The notes under the pieces are model-generated. The model did not search any database and had not been told where the DNA came from. It saw only the letters and a program-made list of their open reading frames with translations. 64,000 nucleotides of DNA from Gyrodactylus bullatarudis (taxonomy: Eukaryota > Platyhelminthes > Monogenea > Gyrodactylidea > Gyrodactylidae): positions 153,438 through 217,437 of the forward strand of contig SSNU01000129.1 in the NCBI GenBank assembly GCA_012064415.1, in the 5' to 3' direction. The position numbers and the translations under genes were made by a program. Positions 24,684 to 37,700 of the stretch are shown here, one piece after another (position 1 is the first letter of the stretch; every line of letters starts with the position of its first letter).

Positions 24684-25443
24684 ATGTCAACTAGTCTAAG
24701 GCGACAGTTGAATTTTTTCGCCTCTATAGCCGAAAGCTCTTCGCGCTATGAAGGTAATAACTTTCTCTTTAATGCTAGACATGATTGATTACATTAAGCG
24801 CATTGTAGAACTAGAATCAGAACTTGATCTTATTGAAAGAAATTATCTTTCTACTGCCTACCAGAATGCTATTTATCAACGACGAACTGCTCTATACATT
24901 TTTAATGATTTATACTTGAAAGAAACAAGCATAAAAGGCTCACAGAAACTCAAAACCATAGAAAGCTATAAATCTATCATCGAGTCAGAATTGAAAAGAT
25001 TTTGTTATGAAATAATCCATCTCATTGATAAAATTTTATTACCTCAATCGAAAAATGAAGAAAACACTGTTTTTTATTACAAGATGTAAGATATCTGTTA
25101 CTAACTGTTCAGGAAAGGAGATTATTATCGATATTTGACTGAATTTCTCGAGGGTGAAGATCGTCTTAAATCAGCTGATCATAGTTTGGCAAGTTACAAT
25201 CATGGTCTAAAGTTGGCATCAAAAAAATTAGACCATTCAAACTCTATAAAACTCGGATTGTGTTTAAACTTTAGTGTTTTTTATCATGAAATTCTTGGAG
25301 ATGACAAAGGTGCATGTCGAATGGCTCAGGACGCCTACAATCTTGCATTAAGTTCTCTAGACAATCTTTCCGAAGATGAATATAAAGAGTCTTTATCGGT
25401 AATGGAAATTCTAAAGGACAATCTTAGCATTTGGGAGAAATAG
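24684..25443 (+). CDS. YWHA: 14-3-3 protein, divergent
   Basis: Exons 24684-24753, 24779-25085 and 25113-25443 give 235 residues. 14-3-3 dimers bind phosphoserine/threonine motifs in many partners. The order of helices is conserved: SSSRYEDM (family RYDDM), ERNYLSTAYQNAI, the signature YYKMKGDYYRYL, LGLCLNFSVFYHE and the C-terminal EYKESLSVMEILKDNLSIW. The phosphate-binding Arg-Tyr of DYYRYL and the Arg pair in QRRTAL are kept. The pocket lysine (human zeta K49, in AYKNV) is Gln here (AYQNA). The introns are 25 bp (24754-24778) and 27 bp (25086-25112), both GT-AG. Splicing them restores YED and KMKG exactly as in the family. AATAAA lies at 25663. Confidence 0.93.
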
Positions 25444-25662
25444 ACTCGATTGATCCTTTGAAAATAAGGATTTTAATTTCAACTACTTCACAGTAGTGGT
25501 AATACTATTACAATCAGATTAGAATTAAGTGCATCAACGAATTCAGTGATATTTTAAATATTTGTTAAATTACAATGAAGATAATTCACATTTAAATGAA
25601 CTTTAGAATTAATGTATATTGTTAAAAGAGATGCATTTGACTGATTATTTTTCATGATTAAC

Positions 25663-25668
25663 AATAAA
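25663..25668 (+). terminator. Polyadenylation signal of the 14-3-3 gene
   Basis: AATAAA lies about 220 bp after the stop codon, in an AT-rich 3' region. Confidence 0.45.
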
Positions 25669-27116
25669 ATATAATATTTATTTATAAGTAGTCTAGTTTT
25701 CTGAATTTAAAAAAATCTTGTTTCTTGTATCAAGTTTTAATTCTCAAGTAAATACAATGATTCTTTTGGTCTGATTTGTAAAATAATCAATAACATTTTA
25801 TTTTGTACGTCAGAAAAAATGCAATCTTTTTAGCATATTAAATTCACTGTATTGAATAAATAAACCTGGGATTATAGCAGTACATCGAAATTGACATGAA
25901 ATTTTTTTCGGACTGGTTCTGAATTACAAAATCTCGATTGAAAATGACAATATTTGAACTTGCGCCAAGAAATGACAAAACTAAGATTCATGCAAAATTT
26001 CAAATAAAATTAGTAAAAATCAAGTATTTTTCATACATGTTGAGAGAAATTTTTCGGAAATCAAGAGAATTTTAACGAATTTAGGGAAAATGGGATTTTT
26101 GTATGTCAGATCATAGAATATTTTCAGTTGAATTATAAAAAAGAATTTATCGGTTAAAACATGAATAATATTCATTGAATATTTGATTAAGTCATGGAAA
26201 ATTGTCGGAGGAAAATTAAAATCACCTCAATACATACCATTTTTACCTTGGCCAAATCACGTTGTTTTTTTCTTTTTTCCGTACTGGTGCATCAAAAAAC
26301 TCGTTTTGCTTATCAAAGAATTTTAGTTGAGAATTTTAGGTCTAGAATACATAGTTGTCCCCTCTTATTTCTCTTTAAGTTCTCTCAGAATCGTGTTGTT
26401 TTTTTTAGTAAAAATTTTTACTACTATGATGTTATCGATGTTAAGAAGCTCTTAGCATCGGAATCAGTAAAAATTTAGTTTTATAATAAAATTTATTAAA
26501 AATTAGGTCGGTGTGCGAATATAAGCCAAATATATTCTGTAAAAGAACTCTATGATTTGTATCATTAATCTGTTATTTATCTTGTGTAAGCCAGGTATCA
26601 GGGTTCGCCCAACTCAATAAAGTCCCAGCCCAAGATGTCTACTCTACTTACTTGCCACAGTCTGTAACAATAAGAATTCTCAGCCATCGGTCATCAAAAC
26701 GTTTCGAAGGTGATTGTCTTCATAAGCCTTCTTCAGTGGTATTCAATAAAATAGTATTTATATACTTTCATTATCACATACCTATCAGTACTGTCCAATC
26801 AGATTAGAGAATAGTATAAGAGTTTGACCCATGAAAATAAAGTATTGATAATTATCAAAATTATGAAAATTGCGCAAAAACTAAGCAACTTCGAAAATAT
26901 TTGGAAGCAGATTCGGAATCTGCGTTAAAATTTACTCAATAATCAGTTTGTCGCAAAATTTTATAGCAAAAATTGTTTTGGATTTCGGCTATTGTAATCA
27001 GAAGAATAGATTCTTTTAAATAGAGTAATAGACCTAATTTTTTATCAGATTTAATTTAGCTTCTTTATTTCATCAAAAAGCTGTATCCAAAACTGCTCAA
27101 TTTTCACTTCACTATT
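25669..27116. other. Gene-free repeat-bearing interval
   Basis: No coding exon is seen. The part around 26580-26760 carries a Penelope-like motif (separate entry). The rest is AT-rich sequence without recognised features. Confidence 0.5.
26690..26745 (-). ncRNA. Penelope-type hammerhead-like relic
   Basis: The minus strand reads CACTGAAGAAGG, then a 16-base loop, then CCTTCGAAACGTTTTG. CTGAAGA fits the hammerhead CUGANGA core, GAAGG/CCTTC can form stem II, and GAAAC follows, the order seen in Penelope-like element terminal repeats. Stem III would be minimal, as reported for that class. No Penelope coding sequence adjoins it, so it is probably a solo fragment. Confidence 0.4.
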
Positions 27117-27279
27117 TCATTATTGCCAATTCCAGCACTTTCGTGAATCAACCTCTTTCTAAAGTTTTTCTGAACACAAAGAATTTTACCCTCTTCAAAC
27201 GATAAGCTAAAATTCTTTGTGCTCAAAAAAACTTTAGAAAGAGGTTGATTCACGAAAGTGCTGGAATTGGCAATAATGA
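27117..27279. repeat. Long hairpin: 72-bp arms, 19-nt loop
   Basis: Positions 27117-27188 equal the reverse complement of 27208-27279 except for two positions, with loop 27189-27207. Transcribed from either strand this would fold into one long nearly perfect hairpin. It could be a recent inverted duplication, a tiny fold-back element or a precursor of small RNAs. No flanking target duplication was recognised. Confidence 0.8.
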
Positions 27280-28715
27280 TACTTTTAAATGGAAATGTTG
27301 GTTGGGTTTTCCAATCTGTAAAAGGTCGGATGGCAATCCACACTGCCATACGACTGGAAAGCAAATTCACAGTTTATACTCCAATCTAGTACTCAAATGA
27401 AGAATTCTATACTCAATCAGATTTTCACTTGCACTTTTGACCAAAAATTTGATTACAAAAATTTAACAATGGAAAGATTAAAATAAAAAAATGAGTCTAC
27501 TAACTTTTTCGGGATAATACACCATAATAACAAATTTGAATTAAAAGCCATCACGAAAATAATGTTCCAATTTTAGCAAGCGAACAACGTTATAGTCAAT
27601 CTATGAAGAACAACTCCCTGAAGAACCACTTGGCTCAAAAATACTTTTCTATTCCTTTTTTTGAAAATAATTTTTAAAATTGCCGCTTAATTTTTAATGA
27701 ATTATTACTACTTCGTAACCACGTAAAAACTTGAATATCTTGAACATTAAATGAGTTTTCAACTTTTTTACGTAGAAAAAATAGTTATTTCATTATGAAG
27801 TGGAGCTTTAAAGATTTCTAACAGGGTTTATTCTAAGCTTCTTCTATTTCAATATCTTATCCAGACTTTGGTCCTGAATACAACTCGATAATTGACTAAG
27901 TTATGTTTACACTAAAAATTGACGAAAAACAAAAATAGTGTAATAAATTCATGATATTTTGCCCAATACTTTACTTGTATGGATTAACAAGTCTAAAGTG
28001 CATTGTCTTGAGTTGTTTGGAAAAAAAATTTCATCCTAGCGTGGTGTGTATCATTCTCTGTAGACCTTTGACTCAGCTAACGTGTATCAACTCAAGATGT
28101 TACATCATCTGAGACTTTTCAAATGAAAATAAAATTTTGATGAATGATTAGAAAAGATATATTGACTGATTCTTTTTTTTCTCATGATCCAATACAATAA
28201 AATATATTTATTTACAAGCTGTCTGATTTTCTTTATTGTTTTGTAAAACTATGAAAATAGTAGTAGTTTTGTTTAAATCTTCTTCTCTTTGGGCAAGACA
28301 ATGGGGAATTAAAATTAATTTGAAAAAAAACTTATTTAATGTTCATAATAAATACATACAGATTGGTTAATCTTGAATAATTTTATCTTTCCAAAATGTA
28401 ATGAAAAATAAGTTGCAATGGATAACAACAATATCTTCCCTTACAATGTAATATTTAACCATAGATATTATTGTTATTATGCAGTATAGTATATTAATAA
28501 ATACAATAATTATAATACTCTTGAGAATATTTAGTATACTAATATGTATGTAATAATAATAATAGTTTTGCAACATCACTTGCCTTTGTGTGAGTTATTT
28601 TGGCCGAGAAAACAAAAATAATTCGACAAAATTGAATTAAATGACCAAATGTGAAAGACTTGGTTTGATTGGAATGGAAGATAAAGATGGTTCCACATTC
28701 TGCACTTTATATAAA
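27280..28715. other. Gene-free interval 3' of the phosphatase gene
   Basis: No exon is recognised. The part at about 27700-28080 resembles 30210-30490 (shared 'gttgtt.gga.aaaaaaatt' and 'cctagc' blocks), i.e. an interspersed repeat copy. The section 28340-28715 is probably 3' UTR and downstream sequence of the tyrosine phosphatase. Confidence 0.45.
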
Positions 28716-31700
28716 TCATCTTGGTAAATCTTTATCCAGTTCACTATTTTCTTCATCGAAATAATCCGATGTTGATAATTCTTTTTGGGCAAATGTAATC
28801 AGAGTCTGGTAAATGTACTCATATTGTTCAAATGTTTCCACTAATCCACCCCTCTGAAGTCTCATATGACTGACCTATATTTTGAGATGAAGAAATTTTC
28901 AATTCAAAAGTTAGAAGAATATATCAACAGTGTCAACTTTTTAAATGAAACAATGATTTTCTATAGAAGTAGACGTTTTATTAGCAACTGTCGATATTGA
29001 ATTTATTTTTAAGAAGTCATTATTAGGAAAAAACTGTACTCAAAGTTTTACATTTATGATTTTGGAAAAAAGTTTAATACAAGGGATAATTACAAAATGT
29101 AGAAGATAGATCATCAATAATTAGTAGGTCTATTCTGTGTATTTACAAAAATAGAAGCAACATAAAAAACGGGGAAACAGAGGAAAGGATTACCAACCGG
29201 TAATCAAAAAATAGATGTATTCCTCACAGCCCGAGGAGTATAAACACACTCAACTCCAATTTGTCAACTCCTGGTGAATAAATGCTATTAGCTAAACCTA
29301 AATGTTCCCAACATTAGTTCATGTTTAAATATATATCGATAGTCGGTGTTTGGTCTGAAGAGAACCTACGAAAATAAAGCTTTATTCACCAAAAACAAAT
29401 CTTCCGTTCGTTCTTAACTCCAGCATGACTCCAGGTCAGCAGCCCAAAAATATCTTCGAAGAAATCAATTATGTCTTTCAAAAAATAGAAATTTATTTTA
29501 TAAGAAATTTTTATTCAATACAAATTTTACATCTTCACACTGATGGGATAAATGTTCAGTTTGGTGGAATAATTCATCATCGCTTTTTTAGGATTTAAAG
29601 ACAAACGGACAAACAGGGTTTACACATTTCCCTTGATAGTATGTTAACCCCTTCGAACCCGTTAAAATGCAGCGATCGCCTAAAACTGTTAATTTAGAGG
29701 TCGTATACGACCTCTGGGATCGAAAGGGTTAAGTTAGACTGAGTCGGTTTATAATTTTCGGAAAATTCATCAAGATAGTTGATGACTTCACTCATGAAAG
29801 AGAATTCTAGATCATTTGAAATTAGTGCAATTTGTATGAAAGGAAATCAACCTTATTTAAATACTACGGTCTTGAGGCTCATTGGCTAGATTTTACATTT
29901 AAATAAACTTTAGGTAATCTTTTGTTTCATAAAAGGTATTGTATATGAAATGCAACATGTACTCTAGTTACTTCTATTATTTGTAAGATTAAAAAATATT
30001 ACTTCTACTTATGAAAAGTGTGTTCGAAAAACTTCTATTAAGTGTAGAGTAGGCTAGAGTGAAATTTTTAATCTCATATTAGGACCAACTTTTCTGGTAG
30101 AACTATCAATTCTTAGCATTATTTTGTATTGAAGCATGTGTCGAAAATGCTTCTCCATTATGTCATTTGATTTTAAAAATCCAGAATTTTTCAATGAATT
30201 TTTGCTACGCAATCACTAAAATCCGGAATATCTTGGCCATTTAATGAGTTTCTTAATTTTTATCTCCAAAAATAGTAAACTTATCATCAAAAGGAGCTTC
30301 ATGGTTAATTTCGTTGTTTTATCATGTCCGTGGGATATTGTGGGAAAAATGGGCAATGACATAATGGAGAATGACTGTCACGTTTTAAAATTATGGAAAA
30401 CATGATCTGAGTACTAAAATTTATCAGAAAAGTAAGTCCTCTCGTGAGTTGTTCGGAGAAAAAAAATTCACCCTAGCCTAGTGTAGAGTGTATTATAAAT
30501 ACTCCTATCGAATGAAAATTTTCGAAAAATCTTCTATTTTTTGTCAATACACAGAATAGACCTTCTACTTATTGATGTCTATCTTTTACTTTTTGAAAAT
30601 TTTATCTTGAAGCTTGTAAATTTTGTAAAATAATTATAAGAAACTTACAGTTTTCATAACATCAATATTATGGTCGTGGATTAGTTGATCTAAACCAATA
30701 TCTATTGCAATGAAGCAACCTGTTCTTCCAAGGCCTGCTGAACAGTGGACAATGATGGGTCCGTTTGAAGGGGAAATTTGATATTCATGCTTAACGGTAT
30801 CTCCCTTTTCTGAAACTGCAGTGCTATTATTAGCCCAGAGATGGGTAGCCTTCCCAGGTGATTTTAATGAATGTGGATAATCTAAAGAATAATAGTTAAA
30901 ATTAATTCTTAATTTTTTAAATCATCCTATCCTTGGAGGATACTTGGACTTTTAACCAATGAGAATCTACTAAATTTGATCACGAGTATACAATTACAGT
31001 TGAGCCCCAGTTTTGGTGTATGAGAAATCGCACAACCCAATTTTCCTATGAAAAATAGATTTTTCTCATCATAGATCTACTTAAAAGTAGATCAAGTTTT
31101 GTTGAAAGATAATTTTTTGGCCGAAATTTCACATTTATTTTATTTTTTTGTCTCAATCTAAAGAGAATTTTCACTTGATTCGATCAGTACCACTAAACCC
31201 CATTGCATTCGTCCACTGAGAATGAAAAATCTTGAAAATAAACTTTGATAAAAAAGGCAATGTGTCACTTTTAATAAGTAAAAGTTCAATAATTATTATA
31301 ATTATGGATTTCAATTTAGTTTCAAACATTCTCTATGTTGGCTTCATTAATTAATTACATTTTCATGTCTAATTAAAAATCAATGACGAATTCTATCAAA
31401 AGTCGTTTCAGTGTCTTGATGTGAAAAACTAAACTAAAATGAAGTGTGCGATTTCTCATACACCAAAACTGGGGCACAACTATATGTAGTTTTAATTGGT
31501 TAAAAGAATGAATAAGGGTTTAGAAATAATATCGAATTGATACATATTATAATAATATGGATAATTGATATGAATCTTACATCCAGAATTAGCATTCTTG
31601 ATAATTTTGTTGTCAACTTTGGATAATTTACAAATTTTTCTGACATCCTTGATAACATTGAAAAGTTCATGGCTCTTTGGGCCGCCGGTATGATCCTTCC

Positions 31701-34700
31701 ATGACGGCATCCAAACGTGAAATATTCTCCGATGTTCCCCTTCATGCTGTTTTTAAAACATTATTTAAAGTTGAGAGAAAATTCCAGAAATTAACTCACA
31801 GTCAATAATATTTCGCGAATATTATGTTTTTCATATTGAATAAAATCGATAATTTTAACATTAATATCGCCAAACATTCGTTGGGCACCTGGGATACATT
31901 CAATATCAACTGCTATTTGGTTATTATGCTTAGCACTACCAGCACGATCAGAGAAAATACTCTTTTTTGTCTTTAACTTTGCATCAGGATCTAACATATT
32001 TTGTGTAGATGTGTTTGTATTAAAAGTTTCATTGGGATTATCACTCGGTTTAGTTGGTTCAGTGTCCGATCTTATAACACTTTGGGGTTTAGTATTGTGA
32101 CCAGTAGCAGCATTATTGCAAAACAATGTTGGCAAATATAATTCGCACTTGTTCTGAAATTTAAACACTCTTTAGATGACACATTTCTTTGTTTCTACCT
32201 GAAGAAGACCTAAAGATTTTTATTTTTTTTGGTCGATTTTACCTGAACCTTCTCAATACTGTTTCCATAGAAAAAAATTGAAGATATTTTTCGAATTCAT
32301 TAGATGTTTTATCGGGATTAAGATCGGAACACAATCAAAACACAATTACATAACCAGTCAGAAACATTAAAGAATCATTTGATCAAAACTTGGAACTCCA
32401 TAAAGGTCATGAATTTTACAAAAAATGACAGTATTCGAGCTGCGAAAATGCAATTTTCGCCATTAATTTCTCTTTATTTTTCTTTTACGTTTTAAAGGAA
32501 GCGTACGCCGAGAATTATTGCCATTTCATATTGCTCTTGGGTCCCATAGTATGACAAGTTATACAATCAGGAAGAAAAACTCGAGCTTGAATTGAAATGA
32601 AATTCAGGAACTATTTTCTGTAAGCCCAGTTCCAAAGAACTAAAAAAACTATTACCCATATGTAGTATCAAAGGAAATTTTGCCATTTTTCGACACAAAA
32701 TTTTCAAAAAATGCCATTTTTAATTAAAATTTCTGCCAACTAATTAAAATTTGGCAGCTCTACTGAGTAGATTTAATAATACTGTACTGTAACTGATTTA
32801 ATTTGGAAAAAGGTTGGTTAATATTAGTTATATTTCAATTAAATTTACCTTTACTAATCTTCATTGAAGAATAGAACATTGGAATACATGAACAAGTGAC
32901 ACAGAGCTAGACATTATCATATTTCTGATATCTTGACGATAATTTTTTGGTGATTTTAGCACGTGAGGAATAGTAAACAAAAATTTATCAATCTAATTTT
33001 TATAAAGCTCAATCCTAGAACTAGTTTATAGTAAAGTGGGAATTCTTGATTAATCTACAAAAGTCTCAAATTACGTTTTATTATTCATTTCAAAGTAAAT
33101 CAAAGTGATCAAAGACGAATGATGATATATTTTAGTTATTTTCTTATATAGTATGTTAGTCGTAACGTCGGTACTTTATGTTAATTCTACGTCAGAATGT
33201 ATGAAGATTTTCTTTTTATCTGGTGCATGTGAAGAATTTGTAATTACAATCAACATAACTGTAACATTAGAGCACCGCTATTCTTCGAAAAACTAGCAAA
33301 ATTGAATAATTAACAAAATCGGGCTAAAATCTTTGCTTGAAATGCTTCGATCTAAGAGTCGATATTTTTCAAGAATCCAATTTCAAAATTTAATCGAACT
33401 CTGTACGCTATAGGAATACATTTTTTGGAAATTAGCTAATTTTTTCCTTGCTCCAATATCATACACAATATCATGTTGGAAGTTATTCATTTGTTCAAGT
33501 CAACCATGAAGATCAGATAGTTTCTTGAACTAATTGGAAATACCATGGATTCTTGTAGAAAATGTACTAGACACTATATTTTTTTAAACTTTATTTTATA
33601 GGTTTAATTTAAGAAAATCTTGGAAAACTATAAAGTTATCCTTGGGACAAAAAATTAACAGAAAATACCATACCAATAGTATCAAACCGACAGTAGAGCA
33701 CTGCTTCTCTTCTCAGGGATTTTTCTAACTCGTGTTCAATTCCAATAGATAAACCTAAATATAAATTTTAAAAAGCTCAAATATCTGTGGATTCCGAGTA
33801 AGATTAAAAAGATAATAATAAGCAATTCGAATCTTGTCAGCTTTGTCCAGGAGGTATAGTGTCCAGACCAAATTTTCTTTTGATTATTACGTAGAAAGTT
33901 CAAATCTCTGCCAGTTTAAATTTTGAAATTAGTATAAAATTTCCGACTCCTAGATTCAAGTATTTCAAGCAAAGATTTTAGCATGAATAAATTGCTCAGG
34001 ATTTGAACATTACCAAATGTTAAATTAATTAATGAATAGTGCAGCAGCTATACTTACAAAGGTTACTAGAAATATTTCGTTCTAGGTGCTTAGGTAATAT
34101 ATCCCACAGGAACGTCTTATTTGGTAATGGATTAGCCCATCTCGCTGAATGTTACAGCTTACTAATGGATCCCACCGAGACTAGTACGAAAGAAACTCAC
34201 ATAGCATTTCGAAATAATCTAAGTGGTGTAGACATATACGCGCGGTTCGTCCTCTTTTAGACTCGTCAGTATGCCACAATCTGGGATTTGAGCCTAGGAC
34301 CTCTCGCATTGTAGTCCAATGCTCAATCCACTCGTCCAAAATCCCATGTAAGTCGGATTATTTCTACATGCTCTGGTGTACCCCTAAGGTTTTCTAACTA
34401 ATGAATAGTTGAATAGTTAAATTAATTGTTGAAATTTGGGCATCGCCTTTCATTTTAAAATGACATAGCCAAGGTAAAGATGATATTGCTGTTTATCTGT
34501 TAGGAAGAATACATTTTTCTTTTTAATCTGACTCAGAATAGGCAAATATTCAAGTTTTTTTTAATTATAGATTCAAGTTTATGTATAGGAATTGAGAAAA
34601 TTTAAATTGGGAGTTAATCAAAAAGTGCTCTACATAGTGTACGTAAAATCTGATTGAAAAATACAACAGCATCTTATGAAGAGATTAGTTGACTAATAAT

Positions 34701-37700
34701 TCTGATTGTTTTAAACTTTATTTGACAGCAGGTTTTCAATTTTATCTTAAGCTGATTCCTATTTTATTTTGATCTTGTTGAGCACTGATCAACGATAGAT
34801 TAGATGCCAGTATCTTTAAAATATTTTACATCGAAATTTCATGAGATCATTTAAGTTGGGTGAAAATAGTTTTTAATATTAATTTATAGATTTACAATTT
34901 TTATCATTAAACAAATTCTTCAGATTAACTATTCAACTCCATTTTTGGAAAGTATTTAAATTTTCATCAATCGCAAAACCCTTGCGAGACTGAAAATAAA
35001 TGGTCTACTTCTAATATTTGATAAAAATTTATTTTAATTTATTTTGAAGGCACAAAACAAAATAAATTCTGAATCAGAAGGATGTATGAATAACCCTAAA
35101 AGTCCCAGAGAATTTTTTCATGATTCGCATTCAATCTTTTGTCTATAGTATGGTTTGGGAATACGCTGAACTACGAATATACAGTTATTTTCAAATGCAA
35201 TTATTTTTTGTTCAGAAGTTATCAATCAAAAATTTAGAAATATCTGAAAGAAATGCGCATTTCTCAAAGGATCATCAGTGGTCTCTCTTTGAAAATGATA
35301 AAATTAAAGTATGAATGAAAAATAATAATTTAAAATTTACAAAGAAATAGTAAGTTAAAGAATATAAGGGTCATGAATAGAAATAAGGATATTATGTAAT
35401 CTGAAAAAACACCAAAAACTCTTCAATAAATAGCAACAGTGAAGAGAAAAAGATGAAAAAGCTCACATGGGCCATATAAGTTGAAGATTAAATGAATAAT
35501 TCTTTTGAACACACAAATTAGGTTTATACATGTTGATGAAAAATTTCTCCTTCACCCACACATCTGTGCTGTCATCCCCTGGGTTTTTGTATAAAATGGA
35601 AAAATTAGAAATTGAAGTAGCATGGTTTTCCTGTTTTAGATGTCTGGTCACCGCGGTATCTTTATTGAGGTGATCATGCGATCTTGTTGACAACTTCCTA
35701 ATAGTACGCCCTATATACGAAGCACCACAGTCACACTGAAACTTGTAAATCAATAGAGTCTTTTCTCATTAAAAGTTAGGTCATTTTTTGATCCAAAAGC
35801 AGACTATCTTGGTAGCTTTAGCAGATATAGTTTAGGCGATTGCACATTTGAATTCTAGAGGTATGATTTCTCGGTAAAAGTTATCTTACATTTTACCTAT
35901 AAACCTGGTTTTCAAAAAAACATTTAAAATAAAAAATCAACTCTCTTTGAATTAGTATAGCACGAGTTTGACGAAAGTAGAGCCAAGATCTTTGCGTATG
36001 CCAGGAGATAAATAAATTTCCTATCGAATGGGATAGGTAAATGAAGTATTTTCTGAGGCTTAAATAAATAATAATGAGTTGCTAAAATGGTATGTCATAG
36101 AAATATCGCCGTGGGACTTAAGACTTATCTTTGTGACGTCGCTAGTAAGTAGATAAAAAATGGATTGAAATTATTCAAAAAAGATTTTTTTATATCAACA
36201 CTTCAAATTTTCATTGCACGATTATTTCTACACTGAACATGTTGATTCCAAAAATATACAGTATTCATATTAACTCTATCTGGTCTCCCAATCAAATACC
36301 TACGAGAGGGCTAATATTTATTTCAAATTGTCAGACAAAGTTATACGTTAATCCAATTTCTAAACAAACTATCCTTACCATGAATGCTGTTATTTTAGGG
36401 GATTTAGGGTCTCACATTTACTTTCTGAACTCGTAAGTATTACTTCTAATTTTATTTCAATTACTTTGCAATTACCATTATTTGAGGGTACAAATAGCAA
36501 ATTGAAAAACGTACAGTCTACCTTTTGGGATGTAGAAAGATCCTCAATAAAAATTAGTAAAAGTAGATTTAATTGGAATATAACCAACCTTTTTTTACAG
36601 AAAGATCCTTTTCTATCATGAAGAATATCTTTATTGATAAAATTTATTTTTCTATTTGTCCTATATTTTTTTCATTAAGTTCTAATTTCTGTAATTGCCT
36701 AAATTTTAGGGTCCGAAAAAAGGGGGATGTCCTAATATGTTATTATACTTGGTAGATCTTTTGACAACAAATCTATCTTGAGTGAGATTATTTGGTTAAT
36801 AAGTAATAAAAACTTTGTACATACTGTAGTAGTTAAGAATAAAGAATTGTAGTAGGAGAATGATTGTTTGAACATCTTATTCTGTATTTACTCATGAGTA
36901 GTTTTTAAGGAATAGATAGATATAAAATCAACTGTTTCTCCAATCTATAAATTATTGGTGAGAGAGAGAAGTAGAAATTCTATAGACGAGGAGATTAGTA
37001 TTTCACCATTCTACAATAAAATTTGATTCAGTCAACCATAAAATTGAGAATAATCCTCTAGACTCATTCAGCAAGTTATATATATATTTTTTTATTGGCA
37101 CTTGAAGATTGATTATCTCATTTTAAAGGACAATATTTTATATGGTAATTTATGGTTCTTGAGAAAACAATAATCTTTCACAGCATAGCACATTGTTTCA
37201 AGCATATGGAAATCTGTTTAACCCTTAAAGACCCATAGAAAATTTTTTCAAGGTACATCGCTAAGATTGAATATTTAGTATGGTTTTAGAATACGCTGAT
37301 AATTTTTTCAGGAGTTATTGGCACGAAAAATGACCATTTTTAGATCCTAAAAATGGCTGATTTTTTTATTTGAAGAGATAAATTCAAGATGATCACATTT
37401 TCGAATTCTACGAGCATGGTTTCTCGATAAAAAATTTCATTCTTGTTTCTCTTCGATCTCTGGGAGTGGTTTTACAAAAAACGTTCTAGGAAATTTTCAA
37501 AAACGAGTCATTTTTAAATCGTCATAACTTCTCAATAAAATATTGTAGCTTGATAAGTCATAGTTAATTCGAAAGAATATTAGTTCTTCTTTCAGAAAAT
37601 TGGTCAATAAATAATTTTCAGTTTCTGGCTTTCAATTATGGCTTGAGAAAGTTACCTGTCCCATATACGACCTACTGTGGCTTGAAGGGGTAATATCCAA

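Noticed and set aside
33675..33765. Exon-like segment with [10 protein letters not shown] resembling a phosphatase YWP region
   Set aside because: Good splice-like ends, but the annotated exon 7 (NKCELYLP) already supplies this part of the domain and joins in frame. It could only be an alternative exon; no support.
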